Assembly (NCBI RefSeq): GCF_003254395.2
Contig: NC_037650.1
Coordinates: 7,812,071 to 7,876,070 of the forward strand
Length of the DNA stretch: 64,000 nt
Direction: 5' to 3'
From: Apis mellifera
Lineage: Eukaryota; Arthropoda; Insecta; Hymenoptera; Apidae
This document shows, in pieces, positions 1-13,936 of this stretch (positions are counted from its first letter, which is position 1; each line of letters begins with the position of its first letter). The notes under the pieces are model-generated. The model was not told where the DNA came from, did not search any database, and worked only from the letters and a program-made list of their open reading frames with translations. The translations under genes were made by a program, and so were the position numbers.

Positions 1-906
1 TTTTTGCCTCGAAAAAAAGGAAAATAAAAAAAAAAAGAAAAAAAGGAAAAAAAGAGTTCGTATTTAGAGAGAACGAAATGAGTTCACCTCCGGCTCGATG
101 AAAGACCGATAAGCATAGCTGATTTATACGAGGGACGACCGAACCGAACCGAAGCGAAACCGTTCGCTCGTCCATTCGTTCGAGCCCTTTCTCCCTCGCC
201 ATCCGGCGAGATGCCGTGCGTTTACGCGGATATATACGATTTTGTGCATCACCCCTACTCTTCAATTCCTCCCCCTACCCTCTCTCTCTCTCTCTCTCTC
301 CCTCTCCCGAATATCCCCGATTTTTCGCCACCCACCTTTTTCTCCTTCCACCTTCGACGTTTCGTTCGAAAGTGTATACACGTATACAATGTTGGAAACA
401 TTGCGTGTGCACATGTGTGATATTACGTGTGAGCGGCGTTTAAAACGAAAAAGAGGGAAAAAGAAAAGGGAAGAGGAAGGGAAGAGAGGGAGGGAAGGAA
501 GAAAGAAAGAAAGAAAGAAAGAGAGAAGTGGGTGGATGAAAATGAGAGGAACGCAGAGCAAGAAAGGAGAAGGGGAGAGAAAGAGGAGAGAAAAATGCAT
601 GGCGCCTGTCCTCGTGCATTCCAATCTAGAGAGGTTAATAATATCGAAAATATTGCTCTCCCATCGGTAATTTAAATAAAAATACTTTTTTTTTTTTTCA
701 CACACGCACGTACACACGACGTACACAGAGTGCACGGAGGGGGTGGCGCGCGTGCGCGTAACAAACGGCGTGGAGGGACAGTCGTCGGATGAAAAACGAG
801 GAGGAATTAGAGGGACGGTAATTTCTGAGCCGGAATCAACACTTATTATGCCCGCGTCTATGCCGTGTTGATAAACGAACGCCTCCAAACGAGGAAGGAT
901 GAGATG

Positions 907-939
<33 letters not shown>

Positions 940-3440
940 CGTATATATATACACATATATATATACATATTTACATGTATAGACACGTACATATGTATAT
1001 CGCACCCTGGCCAACTCGAGCTCCGATCATAACGAACGATTATTTTTCATACGCTTTTTTCCGTACGGAATATTCTGATCGGAAAAAATACGACCGTGGG
1101 CTGCCGGGAAATTTCGTGCACGCCTTTGCAAGGAAATCATTTTTTGCATTTTTTTTTTTTACCCTCCCCACTCTTTCTTTTTTTTTTTTGATTTTTTTCC
1201 CCCGCATGTAAAATCGCCTGGACTTTTGGAATGAATGGAAAGCTTGTTTACTTGTTCACTATACACCACGGGAAAGGAAAAAAAAACGGGAGGGGGGGAG
1301 GGAAGGGGGAGGAAAATATATATCGTATCCTTTGAAGACATAAAATTGCTGGCATATTATCGATACTTTATAGCGCGAAAGGGTTTTAAGCTGTTGTAAT
1401 CAACGACATATTATAACGTAACGAAGAAAAAAATAAGAGAACACTTTTATAGAGCAATTAGTCGTGAAATGTAGCCAGTTTAAAGATACGAATATCCCAT
1501 TCTCTTTCATAAACAAGCTTTTTCAAGCTTGTTGTCAACAATTTAGACGATATTTTTATCACGTGTCAGAAAAGAGGAACAACGAATATTTTATCACAAT
1601 TATCACTGTATCATCTTTCAAAAATTTAAAAACGAGTTCGAATCATTGGAAAAGCAAATTGAATACTATAATTGACTCTCGTCACGAGATATGAGAGACG
1701 CGAAAAATCTCTTCTCGAGTGTTCTTCGAGAATTGACCGCGCGAGTTCTCGCGAGACGGAAGAAGTGGACGGACAGCGTGGACAGGCAGAGAGGGGAGGG
1801 GGAGAATTTTCAATTTTGTTCGACGGCCGTCCGGCAATTTTGAAACTAACTGGTTATCCAGAGAGTCGTCTGCGCAAACAGATGAGCGTTGATTTCGTCG
1901 CTCGGCCCGTTGAATCCAGAAGCACCCTGCTCGAGGACCGGTCGAAAAGGGGAAGAAAGAGAGGGTGAAAGAGGGTGGCAGCGAATTTCTGGCAGCTGCA
2001 CCACGCTCGTCCCTCCGCTCCAAACTCCTTACCAATATATAACGATTCAAAATACTCGTATCGTTATTCCGCATCGGCTTTACCTTCAGGCTTCGACCGA
2101 CGTAACGACGATTATGTAAAGAGGTAGAGGGGAGAAAAATCATGTGAGAAACCGGAAAATGAATGTTCACGCCTTTATCGCGCATTCCAATTATAATTAG
2201 ATCCGTTAGCCTCGGATATTTACGTGCACGTTTAGAGGTGAATTGCATCAGACTTTGCTTTCTCATATCATTTAATCGAATTTCCATTGGTGTAGGTAAG
2301 TGTTGCTCTCTTGTCTCGATATAACGGCTATTAGTTCCGCCTCGTTTCTGATTTAACATTGGTACAAGTTCGATATACTTAACGTTATTACGCGTTATAT
2401 TTCGACCATTGTTCGTAATTATTAATTAATCGAACTTTGGAAAAAAGGGAACGGGGACTTGGACAGAATTTGTTATCGTTATATTAATTGTAAATTGGTG
2501 GATTTAGTCGTTACGACGGTTAAAAATAGATCCATTAATTAAAATCGCGTTATTGACCGGATATGATAGAAATATAAAATACCGTCTGATATTTTATATA
2601 AGAAATTGGATCGATATACTCAATCGATATTATCCTATGCTATTGTAATTTTGTTACAACTTATGTAATTTTGACGATCGAATAAATTTAAATGGCGAGC
2701 AACGGGTCACAACAGGTGTGTTAATTCGTAATTAGTAATTTACAATTTATAATTCGAAACCCTCCTCTCCCCCGAAAAATTGATCAGCAATTGATTAAAC
2801 TGATAGAGAGAAAAATTTATCCTTCCTTTATTTTCCGTAAAAAGAAAGAAAAAAAAAATTCCATCCACTCGTACGATTAAAATTATTCCCTCTAAAATTT
2901 TTTATATTATACTTTCTCACTCGAATGAGAGAAATTCATTTCGAATTTCGGTTAACAGAAATTATCTATTATTATCTATCGTGTAAGAATTCGTGTTGAG
3001 CAAATGGATACACGCAAATCCATGCATGTGAACTGTCATTCTCGTGAGTCTTTCTCGCGGAGAAAATTTGCTCCCTTTTCTATCGAAGTGACGAAACACG
3101 ATGCCCTTTCATTGGTTAATTCGCAGCGATAAATCCCTGTCCACGACGCCTCGTTCCGTCGCAGGGGGGGTAAAAAATATAAGAATTGATGGGACAGTTG
3201 CAGCGAGCCAGCTCCCGTTAATTCCTGGCATCCGTGGGACGACCTTGGCTACGGCGGGGATCGATCTTCCTCGCGATCCCCTCCAAGGGTGCGAAAATAA
3301 TAACCCGACCATTCATCCCTTGCACAGTAGGTTTGTTTAACTCGGCTGTTTTATTTGTTCTGTTCTAGTAATAATTTTTTCTATCCCCACTTTTTTTTCC
3401 CCGCGCGCAGAAAGGGAAAAAGGAAAGGAGAGAAGAAAAA
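1..3440. other. Non-coding block: microsatellite-rich, intron-like
   Basis: This block lies inside the putative giant intron of the minus-strand gene. It holds a (TC)n run at 279-304, a GAAA run near 499-522, a (GA)n run at 910-940 followed by TATA repeats, poly-T tracts at 1150-1200, and a perfect 9-bp hairpin at 1512-1533. A minus-strand open frame of 225 codons at 1682-2359 has no recognisable domain. A plus-strand GTAAGT donor-like site near 2296 lacks a supporting open frame. Confidence 0.4.
1512..1533. other. Perfect 9-bp hairpin
   Basis: AACAAGCTT, a TTTC loop and AAGCTTGTT form a perfect stem-loop in unique AT-rich sequence. No flanking poly-U or known RNA family is recognised. Confidence 0.6.
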
Positions 3441-3975
3441 TACATATTTACGAAAGGAGTTGCGCATTTTTTCTTTCTTTTTTTTTTTTTCTCTCTCTGT
3501 TTTTTTCTTTTTTTCTTTTTTTCACCACAACTCCATACTGCGCGATGAATAATCAATCCTTCAACGGTTTAGCAGAATTTACAAGGAATTTAGAAGAGAG
3601 AACGACTTTTTTAAACCGTTAATATGACTTTCATGATCGATAAATATTAATAATTGGATCCAAATAAATTCCAATTCGTTGACGAAAGAAGAGATGAATT
3701 TGTGAAACTTAAAATCTAAGATTCTAGATTCTGGATACATATTTACGAAAGGAGTTGCGCATTTCTTCTCTTTTTTTTTTCTCTCTCTGTTTTATTCCTT
3801 TTTTCTTTTTTTTTTTCCACCACAGAAGAGAGAACGACTTTTTTAAACCGTTAATTTGACTTTCATGATCAAATATTAATAATTGAATCCAAATAAATTT
3901 CAATTCGTTGACGTTCGTTTACGAAAAGAAAGATGAATTTGCGAAAATTAAAATCTAAGATTCTGGATTCTGGAT
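3441..3975. repeat. Two-copy tandem duplication
   Basis: Copy 1 (3441-3735) and copy 2 (3736-3975) both begin with TACATATTTACGAAAGGAG, continue through a T-rich and CT-rich stretch, then share a segment running from GAAGAGAGAACGAC to AAAATCTAAGATTCT. Copy 2 lacks about 60 bases present in copy 1 around 3531-3590. Divergence between the copies is modest, which indicates a fairly recent local duplication. No terminal inverted repeats or coding capacity are seen. Confidence 0.9.
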
Positions 3976-5972
3976 AGAGGAACTCTAAGAGAAAATTCTA
4001 AGCTGATTCGTAGATAATTTAAACAAAGTAGAAAGTTGTTAAAAATATCGAATCAACCTCGCGAATCGTATATTTACGAATCGTGTATTTTCATCTCGAA
4101 CAAAAAAAAAAGATAAAGAAAGGGAAGAAATTAAAATATGGGAGAAGGGAAAGCGAAGGTCTGGGTGGTGGTGAAAAAGAAAATAGAGAAGAAACGGTAT
4201 AAATTGTTTGGCCCCGAGGGATGAGCAGGAGAAACGTTGATCGGTAACGAGGGAATGACAGAATACGAGGGACAGGAGGCAAGACGGAGGGGTGGGAACA
4301 GGTGGAACGAAAGAGATTAAAGAACGAAAAAAGAGCAGCGGGGCATAGGTGGATGAAAGCGCGAAATGCGGGACAGTTGGACACGCCGGACTTTTCGTCG
4401 TACATAGAGAAAACCACTCGTTTGGAACTCTCCTTGTCACCCCTTTCGCCTGAAATAATTGATGCTAGTTATGAAACGAGTTGCAAAATGGCGTAATTTA
4501 AAGTTACGATACGCGCGCGTATGTGATAAAGAGAGGGAGAGAGAAAAGAGGGAGAAGGAGGGAGAATGTTGCCCGCTCCCTTTCTTTTCGCCGAATGTTT
4601 TAAGTACATAGTTCATGGCCGCGCATCTGAATCAGAAAAATAATTATTTTTTTTCATTATTGGAATTATGAAACGGAATTTATCCGAGTGATATTGAAAT
4701 TGTGACGAATATTCTTGAAAATAATTCACCTCATCTTTAATAGAACATAAGATCTAATTTTAATTTAACCAACGAAGAATTTTAATACCGCAAATGGTTT
4801 GCGTTAATTAATTGCACGTAATTAATTCCATGTCAGAATAGGATTTAAATATTTTATTATATTCAACGTATTATATGTAACGATAACATCTTCCAAAATT
4901 GTTTACAAGTTCATAGTTCGAATAAAAATACCGAAGGATAAAATGAACGATCAAACGTGTTCAATAGAGAAAGAGAGAGAGGAAAAAATCGATGATCGAT
5001 GATTATTACGCGAGATCCACGGTCGGGTGGAGAGGAAAATTCTGCCGCTTGCCAGAGGCACGCAATGCAAATCGGGATCACACTTTCAAGAGTCTTAGGC
5101 ATTCGCCACTGAATGGCAGCGACTTGAACTTGGCCGCCAACTTAAAAGTTTTCTTGTTGGAACGGCGCCTTCCAGCTTGTCGAGAGCGAAAGCGTCGACC
5201 GCCTATTTCTAGCGTCCCGACGCCCCTTTCTTCCTGCGCCCCGACTGGCCGTCGCCGCCGACTTCCACGACTCCCACCAGCCACAGTCACTGGGTTAAAC
5301 CTAGCGTCGTCGCGATCCACGCCGTATTATTCTCGCTAGATTTGCCCCATGGTTACGCGCCGCGTCTAATATTCCATTCATAAATCGCACCATGCTAAAC
5401 CGCCAACGTCTGTCTAATCGTGGCAAGAAGATCCTTGAAATTTGTAAATACGCAAATGATTGACGATTCAATTATTTTTATCGCATCCGTTCGCGCGAAA
5501 TCATTCCTTTTTTTCCAATATTTCTTGTGACGATTGTTGTCACTCCACGATTGATTAATGACACCACCAACAGACTCAAACATTTCTTGTTTTTATTAAA
5601 TTAATCTTATTCCATTCTAATCTTTAAATCTTTACACGAAACTCTCTTTACGCAACGAAACAAAATTGGAAAAATTAGGAGGATGGTCGATAAACGAGAG
5701 TTGATAAAAATTCCACGAGAATATACGTACCATCTTCCTCTAAAAAAAAAAAGAACGGACGACAAATAGCCCGCATCATGATCGTACGCATGACGCCAAG
5801 CAAAAGCAATCCCCGCTTCCATTTTAAAAAGTCCATATCCAATTCATCTCTCTCTCTCTCATCTCCCCTCACATTAAACCGCGCGAAAAATCTCCGTCTC
5901 GAGAATTAAGCATCGCAGCTGTCAAGAAGAATCGCGTTATCGATCGCCCCCAATCAACGCTTGTTCATTCGC

Positions 5973-5974
5973 TA

Positions 5975-6005
<31 letters not shown>

Positions 6006-6009
6006 TATT
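5973..6009. repeat. (ATT)n microsatellite
   Basis: About twelve ATT units with one interrupted unit at the end. Confidence 0.97.
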
Positions 6010-7119
6010 CTTGGATCGACGCGTGGCATTGAATCGTCGCTTAAACTCGCCCAGATTTCCCTCTCTCTCTCTCTTCTCCCTCCCCCTCCCATTTCCTCTA
6101 CCCACGAGAGAACTGTGCTCGCGTATACATGTGTGTGTGTGTGTATGCACGTAGAGACGTAGAGGAAAGAGCGGAATTCCACGCGTAACGGAGAACGCGC
6201 ACACGCGGTCGCGCCTACGTATCCCTCCCCCCTGTTATGAATATGCATTTTCCACGGTTAAGTATGTGCAGATTGCGTCGCGATACAGTCGACGGCCGTT
6301 CATTATTGTCGCTAGCAGCTACTCGCCGCGCGAGTATAGCGACGGCGGGTTCGTGCACAAGCACGGGCCGAAATTACTGATACGCGTCAATTGCAATCAT
6401 CGGTGTATAACCTTCGCTCGCGCGTGTTCGTGCGAGTGGAAGATCTTCGAACCGGAGGGAGGGGGAGAGGAGATAGGGGTTGGGATAGTAGATACAGGAT
6501 GGATATCGTTTAAGGGTGGATATTTCGATGGAATATAATTTGAGAATTCTTCGAGGACACGAAGAATGGAATAGAAATCGCAGATGCAAATTATTTTCGA
6601 CACTAGATTTGATGGTTCTTTTTAAAAAAAATATCCAATTCATCCAATTTCCCCTCTCCGTATAGATTAAAATTATCTTCAACTCAGTAGCATCCGGCGT
6701 CACTTGTTGTAATTGTGGAAGAGGAGGAACTTTTCAATATGAATGAAAAAAAAAAAAAGAAAAGAGTAATAATCCCCAAAATTTCCTCTTCCATAAAAAC
6801 CGTAAAAAATCACGTGTATAAAATATCCTCTCCATTTTCCCCTCTATTATTACAGTTCCGCGAAAAGGGGAAAAAAATTCTCGAGCAGCCCTAGAAAAAT
6901 ATCCCGCCTCGTATCCTCCTTCTTTCCGTATGAATGAGAAGAAAAATAGAAAGAAGGAACGAGAAAAAAAGAAAAAAGAAGAAGAGGAAAAAGGAAGGAA
7001 AAACAATTTTTCGTCCGTCTGAGAGGGGCGAAGGAAAGAGGCGTTATGAAGTGCCAAAATTCAAAAGAGGGTGGCGTTACTTGATTCCGAACAGTTGCCC
7101 TCGGCATGTCAGGATCCCT

Positions 7120-7136
7120 TCTTCTCTCTCTCTCCC

Positions 7137-7167
<31 letters not shown>
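7120..7167. repeat. Compound (TC)n-poly(C)-(TC)n repeat
   Basis: A TC run passes into about 13 consecutive C and returns to a TC run. This is a strictly polypyrimidine stretch on the plus strand. Confidence 0.97.
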
Positions 7168-10100
7168 CCTGTGTGCAAACCCTTGCACGAGGCCCGAGAG
7201 AGGCCTCGGTGGTAAATAGGAGCGAAAGAGGAGCGGGCGGAAAGAGCGTGCTTACGGTTCTCTCTCTCCTGTTTGTAATTATTCATGAACAAAGGCCTTG
7301 ATAATTGCGCTGCTTGATTGCACACTCGTGTACCGATGAGCGGCAAAGACTTCTGCTACGTGTATGGAAATGAGCGGCGCGTGTTTTTATTGTCGCGCCG
7401 CTCGTGTATATCCCACCCTTCCCTCCTCTTCCCTTCCCCTCCCTCCTCCGCTTCCTCCGGTTACGGAAGACAGTAGAAGGAGGAGAAAATGCGGGATCGT
7501 TCCGATCTCACTTTTCCTAACCGCGAAATTTTCGCTTCTCCCGGCTTTCTGGCTTTCACCAGAGTTGACGAAATCGGTATCGGTATCTCGCGGATCTAGA
7601 TCGCACGTGTACGCCACATTCATTTCGTAACGAGGGTATTAATAAATTAATTACAGAAGGAGAAGGAGGAGGAGGAGGAGGAGAGTTATCGTTATCCGAT
7701 CGACTTTCCTTTCCACGATTCCTTTCTTTTTTAGAAAGCGGACTGCCAAGAGGCGCGGATCGATCGGACGGAAATTGGAGCGAAGAGTGAAAATATCGTG
7801 AAAATTATCGTTTTAATCGATCGGCTTGTAAATATCGATTCTCAAATTTTCTGAACGTAATACTTAACTTATCGGTTAATAATAATAAATCTTTCTAAGC
7901 GTGTATTCGTTCTAAAATTCTTTTTACGTATAATTACATCTTTCTCAATTTGGTACACGCGCAATAACGGATCTCATTAGCGGGAAAAAAGAAACGGGAT
8001 CCCCGAATGTAATTTAGAGAATGTATATTCGTTCCGTGATAATAATAATAACAACAATTATAATAATAATAATAATGAGAAAAAGATCACGCTCCTTCCA
8101 AGATCAACCTCGCGCCTTCTCCTTTTTTCAATTCAAACACCTGGAACGAATTCGAATTCCAAGTCAATCCATCGTATCGCAATCCATTATATATCACGCG
8201 TCACTTTCTCTTCGCTCCAATTTTCACGGAACAATTCGCAAGGTCTTTGTCCGCCACTTCCGTCGCGTCGACGACGATATCGACGCGACGACGACGACGA
8301 CGGTACACTCTGGACTCGTGGACATGTCGTGGAAATCTTTCCTGGGGATGAAAAAGGAAGAGAAAGAGAGAGGGGGGGCGGGAAAAAAAAACGCACGCTC
8401 GATCCCCGAGATAAGTAGTTTAGTTGTACGCGTGTCGCCGCAGAACGGTGCTCAGGAAGCGCGAGAGTGCAGCAGAAGAAGAATGCTCGAGACTCGTCAG
8501 CGAGACACGCGAAAAGAGTGGCGGGGGGAGGGAAGGAGGAAGGGCTGGTATCGCATTAAAGGGGTCTGTCACCGGCGGAGGAGGGAAGGGAAGGGGGGAG
8601 TCGTCGTGGCGCTCACCCTCCCTCGTTCCGGCAAACAATGCTTCCGTATCGTCGTCCATAATGAACGCGGGTACCAGGGAACGTGCACACACGTTCGCCC
8701 CCTTACAGTCCTAGTAATAATGAGCACGCAGATTATGCGTGGTGATTGGTGCTCGATATATATATATATATACGCGCTACCCTCCGGAAAAAAGGAACGG
8801 GGAAGAATGCGAAGCGAGGGGTAGCGAGATAGGGGGGAGGGGGTCGTGTGCACAAGATCCTCTCGATGGATACAAAACGAGCTGCCCTCAAAGAAGACCG
8901 TTTCGAATTTATCGACGATCATCGGCGACGAGGGCTTCTCACCTCGATGATGGGAAAAAAAGAGAGAGAAGAAAAAAAATGATCGCGAGATGATTCCGTC
9001 GAGTGACGAAGGGAGTGAGAGAACAATGGAGGGTAGGAAAAGGATTAGTTCAGCTTTATTGTTGTAAATTCGTGATTCTCGAGATTTATCTATCCGAATA
9101 TGTTCGACATGATCGTGGTTTGGAAGACTTCGTTAGAATCAGAAAGAGTGTGGAAATTTTTGAGAATACGAATATCGTGAGATGAGGATTACGATTGTAC
9201 GCTGTAATATGTGTACGAATATTTTTATGAAAATAAAATAAAAATTCGTGAAAAGTTCTATTTACAGTGATCGCTTAGTTCTATTTCCATCTATTCTTTT
9301 CTTGTCGCTGTAACGCATAAGACGTTAGAAACCAAGCGGACAGCTTTAACCTCTCGAATCTGGCGCATAATTAATTAAGAGAGATTAATTAGAATGGAAT
9401 AATAATAACCTGCCACGATCGTTCAGATCGATCGTGCGATACCAGGGCTACACCCGATAAATTTTCGTACATTCCGTACGGGAGAATGGAGAATGATCTA
9501 CGAGCACTTACGATGATTCTCCAACACGAACGAAGGCGAAGGGGGAACGAAGGAGGGGAAACGCGCAGAAATCGCTCGACATGCATATTCGATTTCCGAG
9601 AAAAAAATACGATACGATACGTGATAAACGATATAAGAAGAATCCCGTTGAACGGTCGTCCGCTTTGAAGCTAATTCCCGAAACGGCGAAAAATAAAAAG
9701 GAAAAAGGGAAAAAAGGAGGAGGAGGAGGAGGAGGAGGAGGGGAAAAAAAAGAAGAGGAGGGGAAAAAATGCATTGCCACGTTTAAATCCGGCGATATTT
9801 CAAGGCAGAGGCCGAGTCCCGCCATCGGGGAGATTCCGGGCGCGCTTGAAAAGCAATTTCAACTTTAATTACCGTGACCGGGCTAACGAAGAATTTCGAT
9901 CCTGAAGATACGTACATGATTATCGGCATAATTCAAATTGGTTCCGTGGAGTCACGCTACGACGACGTTTACGTATACATGGAACGGAACGAAAATCGAA
10001 TTGGTACATACAGATTGCAACCGGAATACACGGCCAACACCAGCGTGAATGCACCAATTAGAGTATCGAAGGATTCCACCGCTACCCGCCCAAACTCCAG

Positions 10101-11149
10101 GGATTCCTGAAGGACCTCGACGAAGGTATTTGTCCAGCGTCGTGCTTGCGGTGTTCGTTCGAGTAACGATTCGATTCGGGGAGGAGGGGAGGGAGGGGAG
10201 GGGGCGGGGGGTAGGACACCCCAGGACACCGAATTCGTATCTGTCGCGCTCTCGTATTGTCTGTTACGCCTGTTTACACATTTGACCCGGATTTTCAGTC
10301 TCAACTTCCCCGGTGCTCCTCCATCCCCGCCCCCGTGAACACCCTATCCTTCCATTTAGATGCAATCGAACTCGATTAAGGATGTCGAAATTAACTTCGC
10401 ATCCCTCTCCCTCCGTCCAACGGATGCGGCGAACGGAAATGCGTGTCGGCGAGGGTTGAAAATTTAGATTATATTTAGGTGAAACGGAAAAGGTGGTGTC
10501 TCGAGGCACGAGGATGATGATATTCTATTCGTCGAGTTTGTATTGAACAGACGTTTTAGATGATGATAGATTTTGAAAAATCTTGCGAAAAAATATTATG
10601 ATATTAAAAAATGTACCGATCTATATATTCAATCTGCATCGTTATAAAATCCCCGAATAAAAATATCTCGACAAATCTTGAAACAACAATTATATATAAA
10701 AGAGATAAAGAAGAATCTCTAAAACTAATCAAGATCTCTATCTAACCAATCCTCCAAATCGAGATACCTCGAATTGCATCCCACCTTTTCGTTAAAAAGA
10801 GAATAAAAAATTCCTTAAACACGAAGAGAACACGAAAAAAGAGGATCTGTGAAAACACGAATTATCAAGATCTTTAGAAAATTTGGGACGAAAAATGAAA
10901 AGAGGCGAGGAGAGAAAAGGAGATCGGTGGCGGAGGGGGTGGAAATCGCGTTCTGTAGGGGAACAATGCGAGCAGGTTTTTGGTGACGGCGGGGCGATTC
11001 TCAGAAAAATAATTTACGGCAGCGACAAAAAGAGGCGGGTGGAGCCGCTATCAAAAAATCACGCGTCTCCATTCACACAGAGTCCGCGCCGATTTTTCGA
11101 AATATAAATCCCATCGCGTTACGCACACCATTTGCCAGTCGGTGTCTCC

Positions 11150-11200
11150 ACCGCGGCTTAAGCGGCTTCGCGCAGTTTAAACAACCGGCTGCGCCGCGGT
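11150..11200. other. Imperfect GC-rich hairpin
   Basis: ACCGCGGC (11150-11157) and GCGCAG (11170-11175) can pair with CTGCGCCGCGGT (11189-11200), leaving a 12-base bulge on one arm and a 13-base loop. It stands out from AT-rich surroundings. Function is unknown. Confidence 0.4.
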
Positions 11201-11985
11201 ACCGCCCTTTCTCGCCCCCTCCCCCTTTTTTATTTTTACCACTTTTTTTTCTTTTTCATTTTCTCGCATTATAAATCCTCTGCTCCGGACAGCAGCCGAC
11301 CGCGCGCCCTCTTCGACCCCTCGCGTCACCCTCTCCAGGCCGCCATCGATGCCTTCCACCCCCGCGATAAACGAGCTTACGTACGCGGATGTGTGTCGAT
11401 GTGTTTGAATCCGAGCTTGCGATTTCTCTTGGTGGAGGTTGGCTGGAAGTGATACGAGGAGGTAATAAAATTGGCCAACGAGTAATTTTGAAGAAACGAT
11501 AAGATTGAATCTCGTTACCAATTCCTCCTTTCGAAGAATTTTGAGAAATGGTTTGAGAAATACTTTTTTCTTCGAGTCCATCGACCAAAATTTAATGATA
11601 TTTGCGTTGTAATTGCGTTCGTGTGATACTTATGGTGAGCATGAGAACGGAATCCAAAAATTTGTGGCAACCGATCGGCCGAGTTTTAATTTCACCGATT
11701 TTCTTCGTACGGATTGAATATTTCTTGCGCGTCATATCGTAGCTGCAATATCATCGAATATTAAAATGAATACGTACGATTATAGTTAGGGTCCGTTATA
11801 GTTAGACGGGAGGGGAAGGCTGGGATTAATTTCAAAATCCCGAGTCCGCGAGTCATTAGACTTAATTAAACCTGCACACTTTTGCCTCTCTTTTTGATAT
11901 TGGTTTTTAATACGGTTATAAATTTACATTGTGCAGAAATCAATGAACGATTCGTTTTTAAAATAAAACGTAAGAACCGTATTAA

Positions 11986-11987
<2 letters not shown>

Positions 11988-12031
<44 letters not shown>
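11988..12031. repeat. (TA)n microsatellite
   Basis: About 43 bases of uninterrupted alternating A and T, flanked by CG and CGATCG. It is likely length-polymorphic and prone to cruciform formation. Confidence 0.98.
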
Positions 12032-12035
<4 letters not shown>

Positions 12036-13936
12036 CGATTGGAATAAATACAGAGAACGTTTCCAAAAATTTCTTACTACCTTCCATTCCCATCTAACGA
12101 ACCTAAAAGTTCGAAATGAAATTTAATTCGCATTTTACGTGCTACTTCCCAATCTCATCAGTTATGATAAACATTTCGTGACGCGTCACGTGTAATGATT
12201 CGCCTATAGAAAAATAATCCGTCTAAATTTTAACGAAGAGGGTAAAAAGAGGGAGGGGGGAAGGGAAAAAAAATTACTCGATTGAATCCCTGGAATCGAA
12301 CGAATACCGGAACGGTATTACAGGGTTTGGATCGACGCCGATCAGCGTCAATACTTCTGCCCATTGCCGGGCGTATCTTCGTTAATAATATACGCGGAAA
12401 TCTGATTATTTGTCTGCTTCACTGTTTTAATTTTGAACGATTTTTTTCCCAACCACCCCCGACCACCCGTGACGCGCCCTTCGCCCACATCGCCCCCTCC
12501 GCCACCCCGGCGCAGTTCAATGTTTTTACGCGGGGTGAGGTCCGATTGGTTGGCGGCCGCTTTCCGAGTGGGGTGGGAAATGAAAGGCTGGCCACTCTTC
12601 GCCGTATACGCGAGGATCGTAGCGGGTAACACACGTGGTCGAGCCGGAACGTGTGCTCCTGGTTCGAAGGACAGAGACGGTCGAAGGGGGATGAACGAAC
12701 GAGGGGGAGAGAGGGAGGGAAGAGTGGAGGAGGAGGAGGAGGCACAACCAAGATACCGATACGTGCGAACGAGTGTTTGCTGGTAAAACAAACACGTTTC
12801 TCTACTCTCTCCTCGCTTATACTCGTTCCCGCTCGAATCTTGAACGATGGTCGTTGAACTTATTTCGTCGCGTGTCGTTTTTCGAAACCGAAAGACGATT
12901 TTTTTCTACCATTTTTTTTAAAACGTGGATGGAAATAAATGGTGTGGAATATTTTATGCGTAGAAGATATAATATTATCGTTTATGTATCGAAGAAATTA
13001 TATACTCATATCGCATGTAGTGTGTGGTTGAAAATTGATTCCTAATCGAAATCGAGGAATGGATATATATATCTTGATCAACGTCATTTTCTAAAAATAC
13101 GAAGCAAAGTGGATGACCTAAAAGTTAGAGTCGTACGGCAGTAATCTGTGGTGGCGCCAGACTTGTTCAAAAGGAGCGATGAAATTTAGAATTCTTATAA
13201 ATTTGTATGAATCGCGTCTTGACGAAGCTTGTAGTTCTCCGAGAAGAGATACGAAACACGCACACGAAAAGTCGGCGCCGGCAACCCCCGATTAACGTAA
13301 CATAATTTATACTCCCTTTCTCAAAACTTGTCATTTCAACTTTTCATCTTATTTTCCACGTTTACGCGCGCAAAATTTCGCCATATTTCATCTCCTCGTT
13401 CTCAAAAGATCATCCATTTCAATCTCGATAAATCCCCCTCTTCTTATTTTCCGTCTCTGTATTTATTCTCCCCCCTCCCCGGCCACGATATATCTCCCCC
13501 TTCATTTCACCCCCTTTAAAAAAAATGCAAACGAACATTTCACATGGACGCAGGGCGACATTGAACATTAATCGATTCCTTACATTTCATCTAAACTCGA
13601 ATTTCGCCAATTGACCGGAATCACTCGCCGCGACGCGGATCTGGCGGAAGTCGATACGCGTTTCCCCTCTACCCTCCTCCCCTCCCCCCCCATCCAGCGT
13701 TGTAGAGAATTAATTAAAAACCGAGCGATCTCTCACGCAGGCTACAATGAAAATATTATCGAATATTTGCGCAAGACTCGGGGCTCGATCATTTTTTCCG
13801 TCGATTAATTGAAAAATCGCGCGAACCGAACTCCACGCCGAAATTTTTTTCCCCCGATCAACCACCCCCTCCTCCCACACCCGCCTACACCCCATGTCCG
13901 CCATTCGATATACGCATATATATTTATATATATATA

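Larger units (their letters stand above)
3976..11149. other. Non-coding block with many simple repeats
   Basis: There is no supportable gene. Features include an ATT trinucleotide run (5973-6009), a GT run (6131-6144), a compound TC/poly-C/TC run (7120-7167), GGA runs (7660-7685 and 9717-9742) and a TA run (8755-8772). Long open frames here, including a 267-codon one at 8021-8824, are driven by purine-rich repeats. A plus-strand frame ending at 10110 has a more protein-like composition but no splice support. Confidence 0.4.

Noticed and set aside
262..1014. 250-codon minus-strand frame
   Set aside because: It is made mainly of (TC)n and (TA)n repeats read as Leu-Ser, Tyr-Ile and Glu-Arg runs.
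2285..2305. Strong plus-strand donor-like TAG|GTAAGT
   Set aside because: All three upstream plus-strand frames are stopped close by and no acceptor pair was found.
1682..2359. 225-codon minus-strand frame
   Set aside because: It is less repetitive than the others, but I recognise no domain and the reverse strand is also open over part of it. Splice signals on the right strand are lacking.
8021..8824. 267-codon plus-strand open frame, the longest in the window
   Set aside because: It starts in an ATA/ATT repeat and runs through purine-rich repeats and a TA microsatellite. It has no domain, no splice support and biased low-complexity composition.
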